From Mesorhizobium sp. dw_380 (lineage in GTDB: Bacteria > Pseudomonadota > Alphaproteobacteria > Rhizobiales > Rhizobiaceae), in NCBI RefSeq assembly GCF_018588885.1, contig NZ_JAFFIW010000045.1:1-52205 (forward strand): a DNA stretch of 52,205 nucleotides. Reading direction: 5' to 3'. Positions within the stretch are counted from its first letter, which is position 1; each line of letters opens with the position of its first letter. Below the pieces are notes generated by a model. That model did not search any database. It was not told the origin of the DNA and saw only the letters and a program-made list of their open reading frames with translations. The translations under genes and the position numbers were made by a program. Shown here piece by piece: positions 25,248 to 33,886 of the stretch.

Positions 25248-25273
25248 GGAATAAATCGGCCAACGGGCTCGTT
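25248..25273 (+). promoter_or_regulatory. Putative ECF-type promoter GGAAT-N17-CGTT
   Basis: GGAAT at 25248-25252 and CGTT at 25270-25273 are separated by exactly 17 bases, upstream of the sigma/anti-sigma operon. The pattern is one mismatch from the GGAAC-N16/17-CGTT sites used by alphaproteobacterial ECF sigma factors. It may mediate autoregulation or control by the general stress sigma EcfG. Confidence 0.5.
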
Positions 25274-25386
25274 ATCTCATTGCTTGGGTGACCGGGGCGG
25301 CGGACCGCTTCGCGCTGGCCGCTTGCGCCGCGCCAGGAAGGCGCGTTCAATCGGGATTAACAAGGGCGACCTCAGAACCAGCGGTC

Positions 25387-25905
25387 ATGGACGAAAAGAA
25401 GGCAGCAATCCTTGGCGAAATACCGCGACTGCGCCGCTACGCACGCTCGCTTTTGCGCGACCGCGATTCTGCCGACGACCTCGTTCAGGACTGCCTCGAG
25501 CGTGCATTGCTGCGGCTCGACAACTGGCAGACAGGAGAAAGCCCCCGGAGGTGGCTGTTTACGATCATGCATCATTTGTTCATCGACCAGATGCGCAAGG
25601 TGAACCGCCGCGGTGAAGCGGCGATGCTGCCCCTGGAAGCGGGCGAGGCGGTTGCCCAGCCGGCCGAGCAGCTGGATGGCATCGCTTCGCGCGAGATCAT
25701 CGATGCGTTGCAGGCGATCAGCCCCGATCGCCGCGCGGCCCTTGTCATGGTCGCCATCGAAGGCTTTTCCTACGCCGAGGCCGCCAACATTCTGGGCGTT
25801 CCCGCTGGCACGCTGATGTCGCGCATTGCGCGCGGGCGTGAAGAGCTGCGCGGCTTGCTGGATGACACGGCGCGCCGCCGCGCGATAAGGATCGTCGAGA
25901 AATGA
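25387..25905 (+). CDS. ECF-family RNA polymerase sigma factor
   Basis: A 172-residue sigma-70-family ECF factor. Region 2 covers about residues 8-75 (IPRLRRYARSLLRDRDSADDLVQDCLERALL, WLFTIMHHLFIDQMRK). Region 4 covers about 105-155 (ALQAISPDRRAALVMVAIEGFSYAEAANILGVPAGTLMSRIARGREELR). ATG 25387 gives normal length; the frame is open upstream without an SD. Its stop overlaps the anti-sigma start (ATGA), the typical sigma/anti-sigma coupling. A GGAAT-N17-CGTT site lies 113 bases upstream. The inducing signal is unknown. Confidence 0.93.
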   Translation: MDEKKAAILGEIPRLRRYARSLLRDRDSADDLVQDCLERALLRLDNWQTGESPRRWLFTIMHHLFIDQMRKVNRRGEAAMLPLEAGEAVAQPAEQLDGIASREIIDALQAISPDRRAALVMVAIEGFSYAEAANILGVPAGTLMSRIARGREELRGLLDDTARRRAIRIVEK

Positions 25906-26693
25906 TCCGCCGCGATTTTTCCGAACGTGACATCCACATGGCGCTCGACGGCGAACTGCCGGCCGATGAGCGTGCAGCCTACGATGCCTGGCTCAACGCC
26001 AATCCCGAGATGAAGGCCAGGAGCGCCCGCTTCACCGCCGACCGGGAGGTGTTGCGCTCAGCCTTGGCCGGCGTCCTGGATGAGCCTGTTCCCGTGCGCC
26101 TGCGCAAGGTGGTGCTCGGCGAAGCGCCCACCAAGGCTGGGGCGCCGCGCTCGCGCTGGTGGCTCGCCGCCGCGGCAGCCGTGCTTTTGGCCACGGGCGG
26201 ATTTGGCGGTTACTTCGCCGGTATCGGCGGCATGGGGCAGGAGGATCCGGCGGAGGATAAGCTCGCCGAACAGGCAATCGCCGCCCATGTCATCTACGCC
26301 GCCGAGAAGCGGCATGCGGTGGAAGTGCCGGCCAGCGACAAGGATCATTTGCAGACCTGGCTGTCCAACCGGGTCGGCTTGAAGCTGGTGGCGCCGGACC
26401 TGACCGCAAACGGCTTCCAACTGGTCGGCGGCCGGCTGCTGCCTGCCGGCGAAAGCAAGGCCGCGATGCTGCTGTACGAGAATGACAAGGGCGAGCGCAT
26501 ATCTCTGTTCGTCACCGCGGAATCCACGGAGAACGCCAAGGGCACCTATGCTTCGGCGCAGGACGGCCCACAGGCCGTCTACTGGCTGGACAAGGGCTAT
26601 GGCTGCGCCGTCGTCGGCTCTCTGCCGCGTGAGCAGTTGGCGGCCGTGGCAAAAAATGCCTACGGCCAGCTCGTGGCGGGCCTTGCAAGCTGA
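25902..26693 (+). CDS. Membrane anti-sigma factor partner
   Basis: A 263-residue protein overlapping the sigma gene. The N-terminal cytoplasmic anti-sigma-like domain (about 1-75) contains FSERDIHMALDGELPADERAAYDAWL, typical of RsiW-like factors though without the zinc His-x3-Cys-x2-Cys motif. One membrane helix (about 88-110, WWLAAAAAVLLATGGFGGYFAG) is followed by a periplasmic domain of about 150 residues. It should sequester the ECF factor until an envelope signal is sensed. The lack of the zinc motif makes a redox switch less likely. Confidence 0.88.
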   Translation: MIRRDFSERDIHMALDGELPADERAAYDAWLNANPEMKARSARFTADREVLRSALAGVLDEPVPVRLRKVVLGEAPTKAGAPRSRWWLAAAAAVLLATGGFGGYFAGIGGMGQEDPAEDKLAEQAIAAHVIYAAEKRHAVEVPASDKDHLQTWLSNRVGLKLVAPDLTANGFQLVGGRLLPAGESKAAMLLYENDKGERISLFVTAESTENAKGTYASAQDGPQAVYWLDKGYGCAVVGSLPREQLAAVAKNAYGQLVAGLAS

Positions 26694-26880
26694 GTTGGCC
26701 GCGATTATTGGCAGCCGCGGCTCTTGAAAACAGCGATCCTGCTCAAAGCCGGCGCGCTTCCCTGCGGCCGCGGAAACTGTCACAATTCGGCCCTAATCAA
26801 GGAGCGATAGCGCTAGATGAATGCCGGCGCTTCGGCTGGTGTTTGCGACGCTTTTGACCGGGGAGGTTTTCTTAAGTCGC

Positions 26881-27987
26881 ATGCCTGCCGAGATCCGTAC
26901 GGCCCGCGCGTCTGACGTCGATGATCTCGCCGCCATCGAGAAAGCCGTTTTCTCGAGCGACCGCATTTCCCGCCGCTCCTTTCGTCTGTTCATCGAGCGC
27001 GAAACCGCCGAGACACTGGTCGCCGAAGTCGACGGCCGCGTCGCCGGCTATACGATCGTGCTGTTTCGCAAGGGCAGTGGCGTCGCACGGCTCTACTCCA
27101 TAGCCGTCGGTCCATTTTTCGGTGGACTTGGTGTCGGCCGCCAGCTGCTGTCGTCGGCGGAGGAGGCAGCCTTCGAACATAATCGCATGATGCTGCGTCT
27201 CGAAGTGCGCGAGGACAATGCCCGCGCCATCTGCATCTATGAACAGGCGGGCTACCGCAAGATCGGCCGCGAGCCGGGCTATTACGAGGATGGCGCGACG
27301 GCGCTTCGTTATGAAAAGACCCTGCGCGGCGACCTTCCGGTCGCCACCAGGGTGCCGTTTTATCAGCAGACCTGCGAGTTCACCTGCGGCCCATGCTGCC
27401 TGATGATGGCGATGGCGAATTTCGACCATGGTTTCGTGCCCGATCCGGTGATGGAAATTCGGCTTTGGCGAGAGGCGACCACTGTTTTCATGATGTCGGG
27501 ACCGGGCGGCTGCGAGCCATTCGGCCTGGCTGTCTCGGGCTATGAAAGCGGGCTCGCGGCGGAGATTTTCGTTTCCTTCTATGGCGCGCTGTTCCTGCAG
27601 TCGGTGCGCAGCGAGGACAAGCGCCGGGTGATGGAACTGGCCCAGGTCGACTTTCGCCGCCGTGCGGAACTTTACGGCATCCCGGTGAATTATCGTCCGT
27701 TCACCATCGATGATATCCGCACCGCGATCGCCGGGGGAAAACTTGTGCTGGTGCTGATCAGCGGCTTTCTGATGTTCGGCAAGAAGGTGCCGCACTGGGT
27801 GCTGGCCATCGGCGATGACGGCGATCATATTCTGATCCACGATCCCTGGGTCGAGGACGAAAGGCAGGAAACCATCCTTGATGCCGCCAACATTCCGGTG
27901 CCTTACGGCATCTTCATGAACATGGCGCAGTTCGGCCGCGATGGACTGCGTGCCGCCATCACTCTGGGGAAGCGCGACACACAATGA
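26881..27987 (+). CDS. GNAT acetyltransferase fused to C39/papain-like peptidase
   Basis: A 368-residue two-domain protein. Residues 1-145 are a GNAT domain: IRTARASDVDDLAAIEKAVF, the CoA-binding AVGPFFGGLGVGRQLL, and ICIYEQAGYRKIG. Residues 155-340 form a C39/papain-like peptidase: Cys169 in TCGPCCLMM is the predicted nucleophile, His305 (PHWVLAIGDDGDH) and Asp321 (HDPW) complete the triad. ATG 26881 is used, with GGGGAGG upstream. Its stop overlaps the start of the ATP-grasp gene by four bases. Known relatives are annotated as GNAT/peptidase C39 proteins next to RimK-like ligases. The fusion suggests processing and acylation of a peptide or amino-modified molecule. The substrate is unknown; no secretion signal is present, so it acts in the cytoplasm. 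Confidence 0.9.
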   Translation: MPAEIRTARASDVDDLAAIEKAVFSSDRISRRSFRLFIERETAETLVAEVDGRVAGYTIVLFRKGSGVARLYSIAVGPFFGGLGVGRQLLSSAEEAAFEHNRMMLRLEVREDNARAICIYEQAGYRKIGREPGYYEDGATALRYEKTLRGDLPVATRVPFYQQTCEFTCGPCCLMMAMANFDHGFVPDPVMEIRLWREATTVFMMSGPGGCEPFGLAVSGYESGLAAEIFVSFYGALFLQSVRSEDKRRVMELAQVDFRRRAELYGIPVNYRPFTIDDIRTAIAGGKLVLVLISGFLMFGKKVPHWVLAIGDDGDHILIHDPWVEDERQETILDAANIPVPYGIFMNMAQFGRDGLRAAITLGKRDTQ

Positions 27988-29447
27988 CCTGGGTCATCCT
28001 TACAGGCCGGCAGAGCGATCTCGACCAGGTGGCGACACCGCACAAGATCATCACCAATCGCGACTACCTCGCGCACCCGGCGCTGTTTCGCGGCCAACGG
28101 CCGAAGGTCATCAACCTGTCGAACAACTACGGCTACCAGAGCCGCGGCTACTATGCCTCGCTGCTGGCGAGTTCGCGCGGCCACAAGGTCATACCGACCG
28201 TCGAGACGATGATCGACCTGTCGGAGCGCAAGCTCTACGAGCATGCGCTGCCGGAACTGGAACTGGCGCTCAACAAATGCCGCAAGGATCTCGGCGGCGC
28301 CTTTCCGGCCAAGGTGTGCGTCTTCTTCGGCATCGGGCCTTCCAAGGTGTGGGACCGTTTCGCCAAGTTGTTGTTCGATTGGTTCCGGGCGCCGGCGCTG
28401 GAAGTCCACATCAAGGACAGCGCCGAATGGGCCTCGATCCGCAAGATCGGCTTCCATCCGCTGGCGCGCATGACCGAGGAGGAGGAAAAGAGCTTTATCC
28501 AGTGCCTGGAGACCTACACCAACCGCGAATGGCGCGACACCAAGGGTCGCACGCCGGCGCGCTACACCTTCGCCACGCTGGTCGATCCGCATGAGGAATT
28601 GCCGCCGTCGGAAATCTCGTCGCTGCGCTACTGGGCCAAGATCGCCGAAAAGATGGGTGTCGAAATCGAGCCCATCACCAGGAAGGACCTCGCCAAGCTC
28701 GCGAACTACGATGCGCTGTTCATCCGCGAGACCACCACGATCTCCAACCACACCTACCGTTTCGCTCGCCGTGCCCAGCAGGAAGGCATGCCGGTTATCG
28801 ACGACCCGCTGTCGATGATCCGCTGCACCAACAAGGTCTATCTCAACGAACTGATGGCTTACAACAAGGTGCCGGTGCCACCGACAGTGATGATCGCCGG
28901 AACCTCCGACTTCGAACTGGCCGCACAGACACTGGGCTTTCCGCTGGTGCTGAAGATCCCGGATTCCTCCTTCTCGCGCGGTGTCAAGAAATGCGAGACT
29001 CTGGAGGAGCTGACACGGCTCGCGACCGAATGGCTGGAGGATTCCGACCTCCTCATCGCGCAGAAGTTCATTCCGACCGAGTATGACTGGCGCGTCGGCG
29101 TGCTCGGCGGCCAGCCGCTTTTTGCCGTGCATTACCTGATGGCCAAGAAGCACTGGCAGATTGTCAACCACAAGGCCAATGGCAAGCCCGACCAGGGCGG
29201 CATCAAGACCTTCACGCTGAAGGAGACGCCGCCCCATGTGGTCGAGACCGCGGTCAAGGCGGCGCGCTGCATCGGCGACGGCCTTTACGGCGTCGACCTC
29301 AAGGAGACCAAGGACGGCGTCTTCGTCATCGAGGTCAACGACAACCCCAATCTCGACCATGGCTGGGAGGATTCCGGCGAGAAGGACGAGGTCTGGGTCC
29401 GGCTGACGCAGTGGTTCCTGGAGCGGCTCGACCGGCCGGGGCGGTAA
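27984..29447 (+). CDS. RimK-like ATP-grasp ligase with RLAN-type N-terminal domain
   Basis: A 487-residue ligase. Residues 1-225 match the RimK-like ATP-grasp N-terminal (RLAN) pattern (INLSNNYGYQSRGYYASLLA, PTVETMIDLSERKLYEHALP). Residues 230-485 form the ATP-grasp domain: IRETTTISNHTYRFA, ATP-binding VLKIPDSSFSRGVKK, IAQKFIPTEYDWRVGVLGG, and metal ligands Asp438, Glu450, Asn452 and Asn454 in FVIEVNDNPNLDHG. Related enzymes form amide or peptide bonds from a carboxyl phosphate, such as glutamate addition to S6 by RimK, but RLAN proteins have no assigned substrate. The gene is translationally coupled to the GNAT-peptidase gene and followed by a DUF3303-like gene. Confidence 0.92.
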   Translation: MTWVILTGRQSDLDQVATPHKIITNRDYLAHPALFRGQRPKVINLSNNYGYQSRGYYASLLASSRGHKVIPTVETMIDLSERKLYEHALPELELALNKCRKDLGGAFPAKVCVFFGIGPSKVWDRFAKLLFDWFRAPALEVHIKDSAEWASIRKIGFHPLARMTEEEEKSFIQCLETYTNREWRDTKGRTPARYTFATLVDPHEELPPSEISSLRYWAKIAEKMGVEIEPITRKDLAKLANYDALFIRETTTISNHTYRFARRAQQEGMPVIDDPLSMIRCTNKVYLNELMAYNKVPVPPTVMIAGTSDFELAAQTLGFPLVLKIPDSSFSRGVKKCETLEELTRLATEWLEDSDLLIAQKFIPTEYDWRVGVLGGQPLFAVHYLMAKKHWQIVNHKANGKPDQGGIKTFTLKETPPHVVETAVKAARCIGDGLYGVDLKETKDGVFVIEVNDNPNLDHGWEDSGEKDEVWVRLTQWFLERLDRPGR

Positions 29448-29464
29448 TTCAACCGAGGCGAAAC

Positions 29465-29737
29465 ATGCAGTTCATCGTGATCGAGGATTTCACCGGCTGC
29501 GACCGCAAGGAGATTTACCGCCGCTTTCGCGATCGGGGCCGCCTGAAGCCGGAGGAGCTTGTCGTGCATCACAGCTGGATCGCGGCGGATATGAGCCGCT
29601 GCTTCCTGCTGGTGGAGACCGATGACGTCACGCTGCTGCAGTGCTGGGTCATCGAATGGGCTGATCTGGTGGAGTTCGAGATCATTCCCGTGGCGGCGAA
29701 CAAGGACATGGTGACGGCGTTGAGCGGACATCTCTGA
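29465..29737 (+). CDS. DUF3303-like small protein
   Basis: A 90-residue protein starting at ATG 29465 with GAGGCGAA upstream, 17 bases after the ATP-grasp gene. The pattern MQFIVIEDFTGCDRKEIYRRF, VVHHSWIAADMSRCFLLVETDD and LLQCWVIEWADLVEFEIIPV resembles DUF3303, thought to adopt a ferredoxin-like alpha/beta fold. Function is unknown. Its place as third gene of the operon makes it a candidate accessory subunit or ligand-binding partner. Confidence 0.8.
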   Translation: MQFIVIEDFTGCDRKEIYRRFRDRGRLKPEELVVHHSWIAADMSRCFLLVETDDVTLLQCWVIEWADLVEFEIIPVAANKDMVTALSGHL

Positions 29738-29754
29738 CCGCGCCATCTGTCAGG

Positions 29755-30672
29755 TCAACGGAGCGCCGGCGAGCCCACCGCGCGCTGGCATTCGTTGATC
29801 AGCCAATCGCGGAATTCCGCCACGACATCGCGCCTTGCGCTCCTCTCCGGGATCGTCAGGCAATAGGGCTGGCGCAGCGCGATCGCCCTGGCGGCGGGCC
29901 GGACCAGCCTGCCATCCTCCACTGCCTCGGCACAATAGACCCCTTGCGCCAGCGCCAGACCCAGCCCCGAAATGGCGAGGTCGAGTGCCGCGCGCGATGA
30001 GTTGGCCGAGAGGCCGCGCTGCACTGCCCGGCCGGGTTGGACACCGGCGGCCTCGAACCAGTTGCGCCAGGCCGGAAACGCCGCGCCCGTCGGCCCCCAG
30101 TCGGTGTGGATCAGCGGCAGTCCGGCGAGCGGTCCTCCATCCGTCTTGATAGCGCTGGCAAGCCCCGGCGCGCAGACGGGATAGACGGCGTCCCGGACGA
30201 TGTCCTCGGTCGGGTGCTCGCGATAATGCGGACCATAGGAGAGCCTGATGTCGATCAGCTCGCGGTCGAACGGCACCGGGTCGTCGTCGCCTCGCAGCGA
30301 TATATCGGCGGCGCCATGGCTTGCGACGAAGCCCGCCAGACGCTGCGAAAGCCAACCCATGGCCATGGATGGCGGTACCGAGACCACCAGACGTGGGCGG
30401 AATGCATCTCCGCCCAGTTCACGAGAGACGCTGCCGATCTCCTGGAAAGCCATGGTCAGCCTGGGCAGCATCTCGACGCCGGCCTCGGTCAGGACGACGC
30501 GCCGGTTGACGCGGTGGAACAGCTTGCGGCCCATCTGTTCCTCGACGGTGCGGATAAGCTGGCTGACGGCGGCGGCCGAAACCGAAAGCTCTTCCGCCGC
30601 CGCGGCAAAGCTGCCTGTGCGCGCCGCGGCCTCGAAAGCCTGAAGTCCTTTCAGGGATGGAGATGTGACCAT
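29755..30672 (-). CDS. LysR-family transcriptional regulator (GcvA-like)
   Basis: A 305-residue LysR regulator. The winged HTH covers about residues 6-65 (LKGLQAFEAAARTGSFAAAAEELSVSAAAVSQLIRTVEEQMGRKLF). The co-inducer domain runs from about 92 to the end and is of the GcvA subgroup (LRGDDDPVPFDRELIDIRLSYG, GLGLALAQGVYCAEAVEDGRLV). It is divergent from a fatty-acid desaturase across 112 bases that contain the T-N11-A-type palindrome GATAAG-N5-CTTATC just upstream of its own start. Control of the desaturase gene is inferred from the position. Confidence 0.93.
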   Translation of the reverse strand: MVTSPSLKGLQAFEAAARTGSFAAAAEELSVSAAAVSQLIRTVEEQMGRKLFHRVNRRVVLTEAGVEMLPRLTMAFQEIGSVSRELGGDAFRPRLVVSVPPSMAMGWLSQRLAGFVASHGAADISLRGDDDPVPFDRELIDIRLSYGPHYREHPTEDIVRDAVYPVCAPGLASAIKTDGGPLAGLPLIHTDWGPTGAAFPAWRNWFEAAGVQPGRAVQRGLSANSSRAALDLAISGLGLALAQGVYCAEAVEDGRLVRPAARAIALRQPYCLTIPERSARRDVVAEFRDWLINECQRAVGSPALR

Positions 30673-30684
30673 GATCGCCGGTTA

Positions 30685-30701
30685 GATAAGGTAAGCTTAT
30701 C
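30685..30701. promoter_or_regulatory. Candidate LysR-type operator
   Basis: A perfect inverted repeat GATAAG (30685-30690) / CTTATC (30696-30701) with 5-bp spacer, fitting the T-N11-A rule of LysR binding sites. It begins 13 bases upstream of the LysR start and lies in the shared promoter region with the desaturase gene. Confidence 0.6.
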
Positions 30702-30784
30702 CAATTTGCAGGAATCGTCGCTTTTGGAAAGCTTTCTCAGCGATTACACTAGGGTCATCAAATCGCCACCCTGGATCGAAGCCG

Positions 30785-31675
30785 ATGGATCATCGCGACA
30801 TAATCGCGTCACTAACCCCGGAAGAGCGCAATCGCCTGACGGCCAAGTCCGATCTCGCAGGTCTCGTTCAACTCGGCGCGCACTGGGGTGCGATCGCGGT
30901 CATCGGGTCGCTGATTGCGGCAAAGGTGCCATTCTGGCCGCTGCTGATGCTGCCGCAAGGCATCCTGATCGTGTTCCTGTTCACGCTGCTGCATGAGACG
31001 GTTCATCGCACGGCCTTCGGTACGCAGTGGCTGAATGACGCCGTGGCGCGGGTGTGCAGCCTGGCACTCGCGCTGCCGGCCGACTGGTTCCGCTATTTCC
31101 ATTTCGCCCATCACCGCTTCACCCAGGATCCGGACAACGACCCGGAACTGGCGCCCCCGAAACCGGAGACGCTGCGGCAGTATCTTGTGCACGTTTCCGG
31201 CATTCCGGTGTGGTGGGGCCATTTCAAGACGCTCTACGCCAACGCCGTCGGCAGCAGCCAGGACAGCTATGTGCCGCCGAAGGGCCGACCCAAGGTTCGT
31301 GTCGAGGCGCGTGCCATGATTGCCTTCTATGCCGTGGTCATTCTGCTCGCCGTCTATTTCCGGCTCTCCGTGCTTCTCTATGTCTGGATCGTTCCCGCTT
31401 TGCTCGGACAGCCATTCCTGCGCCTCTATTTGCTGGCCGAGCACGGCCGCTGTCCCTTCGTTGCCAACATGCTGGAAAACACCAGGACGACGCTGACCAA
31501 CTGGCTTGTCCGCAAGCTCGCCTGGAATATGCCGTTCCACGCCGAGCATCATGCCTATCCCGGAGTGCCGTTCCATCAATTGCCGCGGTTTCACGCGCTG
31601 ATCGAGCGGCATCTGAAGGTGGTCGAGCCCGGCTATGTCAGTTTCCACGAGAAATACATCGAAACGCTGAGCTGA
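30785..31675 (+). CDS. Membrane fatty acid desaturase
   Basis: A 296-residue di-iron membrane desaturase or hydroxylase. The three His boxes are H70ETVH74, H106FAHH110 and H252AEHH256, between hydrophobic helices at about 30-68, 85-100 and 175-215. It acts on lipid- or CoA-bound acyl chains or related substrates, using oxygen and electrons from a reductase partner not found here. It is divergent from a LysR gene with a perfect operator-like palindrome between them. Other desaturase-fold enzymes (alkane or carotenoid hydroxylases) cannot be excluded. Confidence 0.9.
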   Translation: MDHRDIIASLTPEERNRLTAKSDLAGLVQLGAHWGAIAVIGSLIAAKVPFWPLLMLPQGILIVFLFTLLHETVHRTAFGTQWLNDAVARVCSLALALPADWFRYFHFAHHRFTQDPDNDPELAPPKPETLRQYLVHVSGIPVWWGHFKTLYANAVGSSQDSYVPPKGRPKVRVEARAMIAFYAVVILLAVYFRLSVLLYVWIVPALLGQPFLRLYLLAEHGRCPFVANMLENTRTTLTNWLVRKLAWNMPFHAEHHAYPGVPFHQLPRFHALIERHLKVVEPGYVSFHEKYIETLS

Positions 31676-31684
31676 CCGATGCCA

Positions 31685-33850
31685 TCAGCCGGTCTGGCTG
31701 CGCGCCGCACGCGACTTCAACAGACGCTGGATCTCCGCCGCGCTTGACGGCACGCCAATCAAATACCCCTGAGCCTCGGTACAGCCATTCTTGCGCAGCA
31801 TGTCGAGTTGCGCCTCTGTCTCGACACCCTCGGCCGTGACAGTGATGCCGAGTTCGGCACCCAGTCCGATAATGGTGCGAACGATCGCCGCCGTGTCCCG
31901 ATTGCCCATGTCGCGGATGAACGAACGGTCGATCTTGATCTTGTCGACTGGGAACCGTCTGAGGTAGCCGAGCGAGGAATAGCCGGTGCCGAAATCATCC
32001 AGCGCGATGCGGATGCCGAGATCGCGCAACTGTCGCAGCGTCTTCAGCACCGCTTTGCTCTCGTCCATCAGCACGGTTTCGGTGATTTCCAGTTCCAGCC
32101 GCCCGGCTGGCACGCCCGAAAAGGCCAAAGCCGAGATGACGTCGCGGGCAAAGCCGCCGCTTTTGAGCTGAACGGCCGAGACATTGACCGCGATGCGCAA
32201 GCCGGGAGGCCAGCTTGCCGCCGCCGCGCAGGCCTTCCTCAGCGCCCACTCGCCAAGCGGCACGATCAGTCCGGTTTCTTCGGCGACCGGAATGAAGTCG
32301 TCCGGCCCGACCGTGCCGCGCGCCGGCGAATGCCAGCGCATCAAGGCTTCCGCACCAATGATCTCGCCGGACGCGATGTTCATGATGGGCTGGAAATCGA
32401 GATCGAATTCCTGGCGCGGCAGCGCGGCCTCGAGGTCGACCTCAAGCGCCCGGCGGGCCTGCACTATGGCGTCCATTGCGGGCTCGAAGAAACGATAAAG
32501 GCTGCGTCCTTCGCTCTTCGCCCGATAAAGCGCCGTGTCGGCGTTTTTCAGCAGCGTATCGGCGTCCCTGCCATCGTCTGGAAAGACGGCGATCCCCAGG
32601 CTGATGCCGACATGCATGTCCCGGCTCTTGTCGCGAAACGGTTTTGCGACCGCTTCGATGATGCGCTTCGCCAGTTTTTCAGCATCGGCGATGCCCTTGA
32701 AATTGAACTGCATGACGACGAACTCATCGCCCCCAAAGCGGGCGACGATGTCTGTTTCACTGCGCAGGCAACGCTGCAGCCTCTCGGCCACACATTTCAG
32801 CAGCCAGTCGCCGGCCGGGTGCCCCCAGCTGTCGTTGACCGCCTTGAAGCGGTCGAGATCGAGCGAGAAGATCGCCAACGGCGCGGCCGCCGCGTCTTCC
32901 AGCGCGAGGTCGAGCCGTTCGCGAAACATCGAGCGGTTGGGCAGTCCGGTCAGCGTGTCGTGATGCGCAAGATGGGTCATGCGCTCTTCGGCGAGGCGGC
33001 GTTCGGTGACGTCGTCGAAAGTCGCCACCCAGCCGCCGCTCATCGGCCGGCGTGTGACCAGGATCGTCCTGCCGTCGGTAAGATGCCGATAGGCCGAATG
33101 GATTTTTCCCGCCCGTCGGCAGGCTTCGGTCTTGGCGACTTCGCTGTCGACGTCGATCTGCGTATAGATGCCGAGTTCCAGCAAGCGTTCGAGCGCGTCG
33201 CGATGCGTCGTTCCAAGCGGGAAATCCGCCGCGGTGACGTTGTAAAGTTCCAGAAATCGCTCGTTGCGCACGATCATCTTGCCGTCGGCGTCGTACATCA
33301 GCAGGCCTTGCGACATGTTGGCGAGCGCTGCGTCGAAGCGGCGATGCTGTTCCTTCAGATCCTGTTCGGCGCGCCGCTGTTCGGTGATGTCCTCGTAGAT
33401 AGAGACCCAACCGCCCGAGGCCAGCGGGCGATGCGAGATGCGGATGATGCGGCCGTCTGCCAGCGCCTCCTCGTAGGTCGAGGGTTTCGCCTGGTCGATA
33501 TAGGGTTTGCGGATGGCATAGAGTTCGTCGGCGCTCTGCGAGGCGATGCCGATGTCGACGCTGTGCCGCAGAATGTCGATGAAGCGGATGCCGGGCCGTA
33601 TCACCTTGGGGTCGAGGCGGAAAATGTTCAGGTAATTGCCATTGCAGATGATCATGCGCTCGTCGGCGTCGAACATGCACAGGCCATGCGACATGTTCTC
33701 GACAGCGGCTGAAAAGCGTTCGTTCTGTTCGCGCAGTTCGTCTTCCATGCGGCGTGGGCGCTCCACGCCTTCGGCCACCCGCTCCGGGACGACCGAACCA
33801 TCCTTGACATCCACGACGGGCATGGGGCGCCTGCGGTGCTGATCGAACAT
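31685..33850 (-). CDS. PAS-PAS-GGDEF-EAL cyclic-di-GMP enzyme
   Basis: A 721-residue protein controlling cyclic-di-GMP. Two PAS-7-type sensor domains of parallel sequence lie at about 45-165 (FSAAVENMSHGLCMFDADERM) and 168-290 (FDAALANMSQGLLMYDADGKM). The GGDEF domain follows (about 295-455; active site G373-G-D-E-F377 intact, so diguanylate cyclase activity is possible). The EAL domain covers about 465-715 (E501AL with MRW, DDFGTGYSSL, and KIDRSFI). Both catalytic motifs are conserved, so it may be bifunctional. No membrane segment is visible. It ends nine bases from the convergent desaturase. Confidence 0.95.
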   Translation of the reverse strand: MFDQHRRRPMPVVDVKDGSVVPERVAEGVERPRRMEDELREQNERFSAAVENMSHGLCMFDADERMIICNGNYLNIFRLDPKVIRPGIRFIDILRHSVDIGIASQSADELYAIRKPYIDQAKPSTYEEALADGRIIRISHRPLASGGWVSIYEDITEQRRAEQDLKEQHRRFDAALANMSQGLLMYDADGKMIVRNERFLELYNVTAADFPLGTTHRDALERLLELGIYTQIDVDSEVAKTEACRRAGKIHSAYRHLTDGRTILVTRRPMSGGWVATFDDVTERRLAEERMTHLAHHDTLTGLPNRSMFRERLDLALEDAAAAPLAIFSLDLDRFKAVNDSWGHPAGDWLLKCVAERLQRCLRSETDIVARFGGDEFVVMQFNFKGIADAEKLAKRIIEAVAKPFRDKSRDMHVGISLGIAVFPDDGRDADTLLKNADTALYRAKSEGRSLYRFFEPAMDAIVQARRALEVDLEAALPRQEFDLDFQPIMNIASGEIIGAEALMRWHSPARGTVGPDDFIPVAEETGLIVPLGEWALRKACAAAASWPPGLRIAVNVSAVQLKSGGFARDVISALAFSGVPAGRLELEITETVLMDESKAVLKTLRQLRDLGIRIALDDFGTGYSSLGYLRRFPVDKIKIDRSFIRDMGNRDTAAIVRTIIGLGAELGITVTAEGVETEAQLDMLRKNGCTEAQGYLIGVPSSAAEIQRLLKSRAARSQTG

Positions 33851-33886
33851 CGCACTGTGGACGTTTCTCGGTTAATTTAGCGTTTT

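Noticed and set aside
31808..33712. 634-codon plus-strand frame opposite the GGDEF-EAL gene
   Set aside because: Covers a confidently identified two-domain enzyme; antisense shadow.
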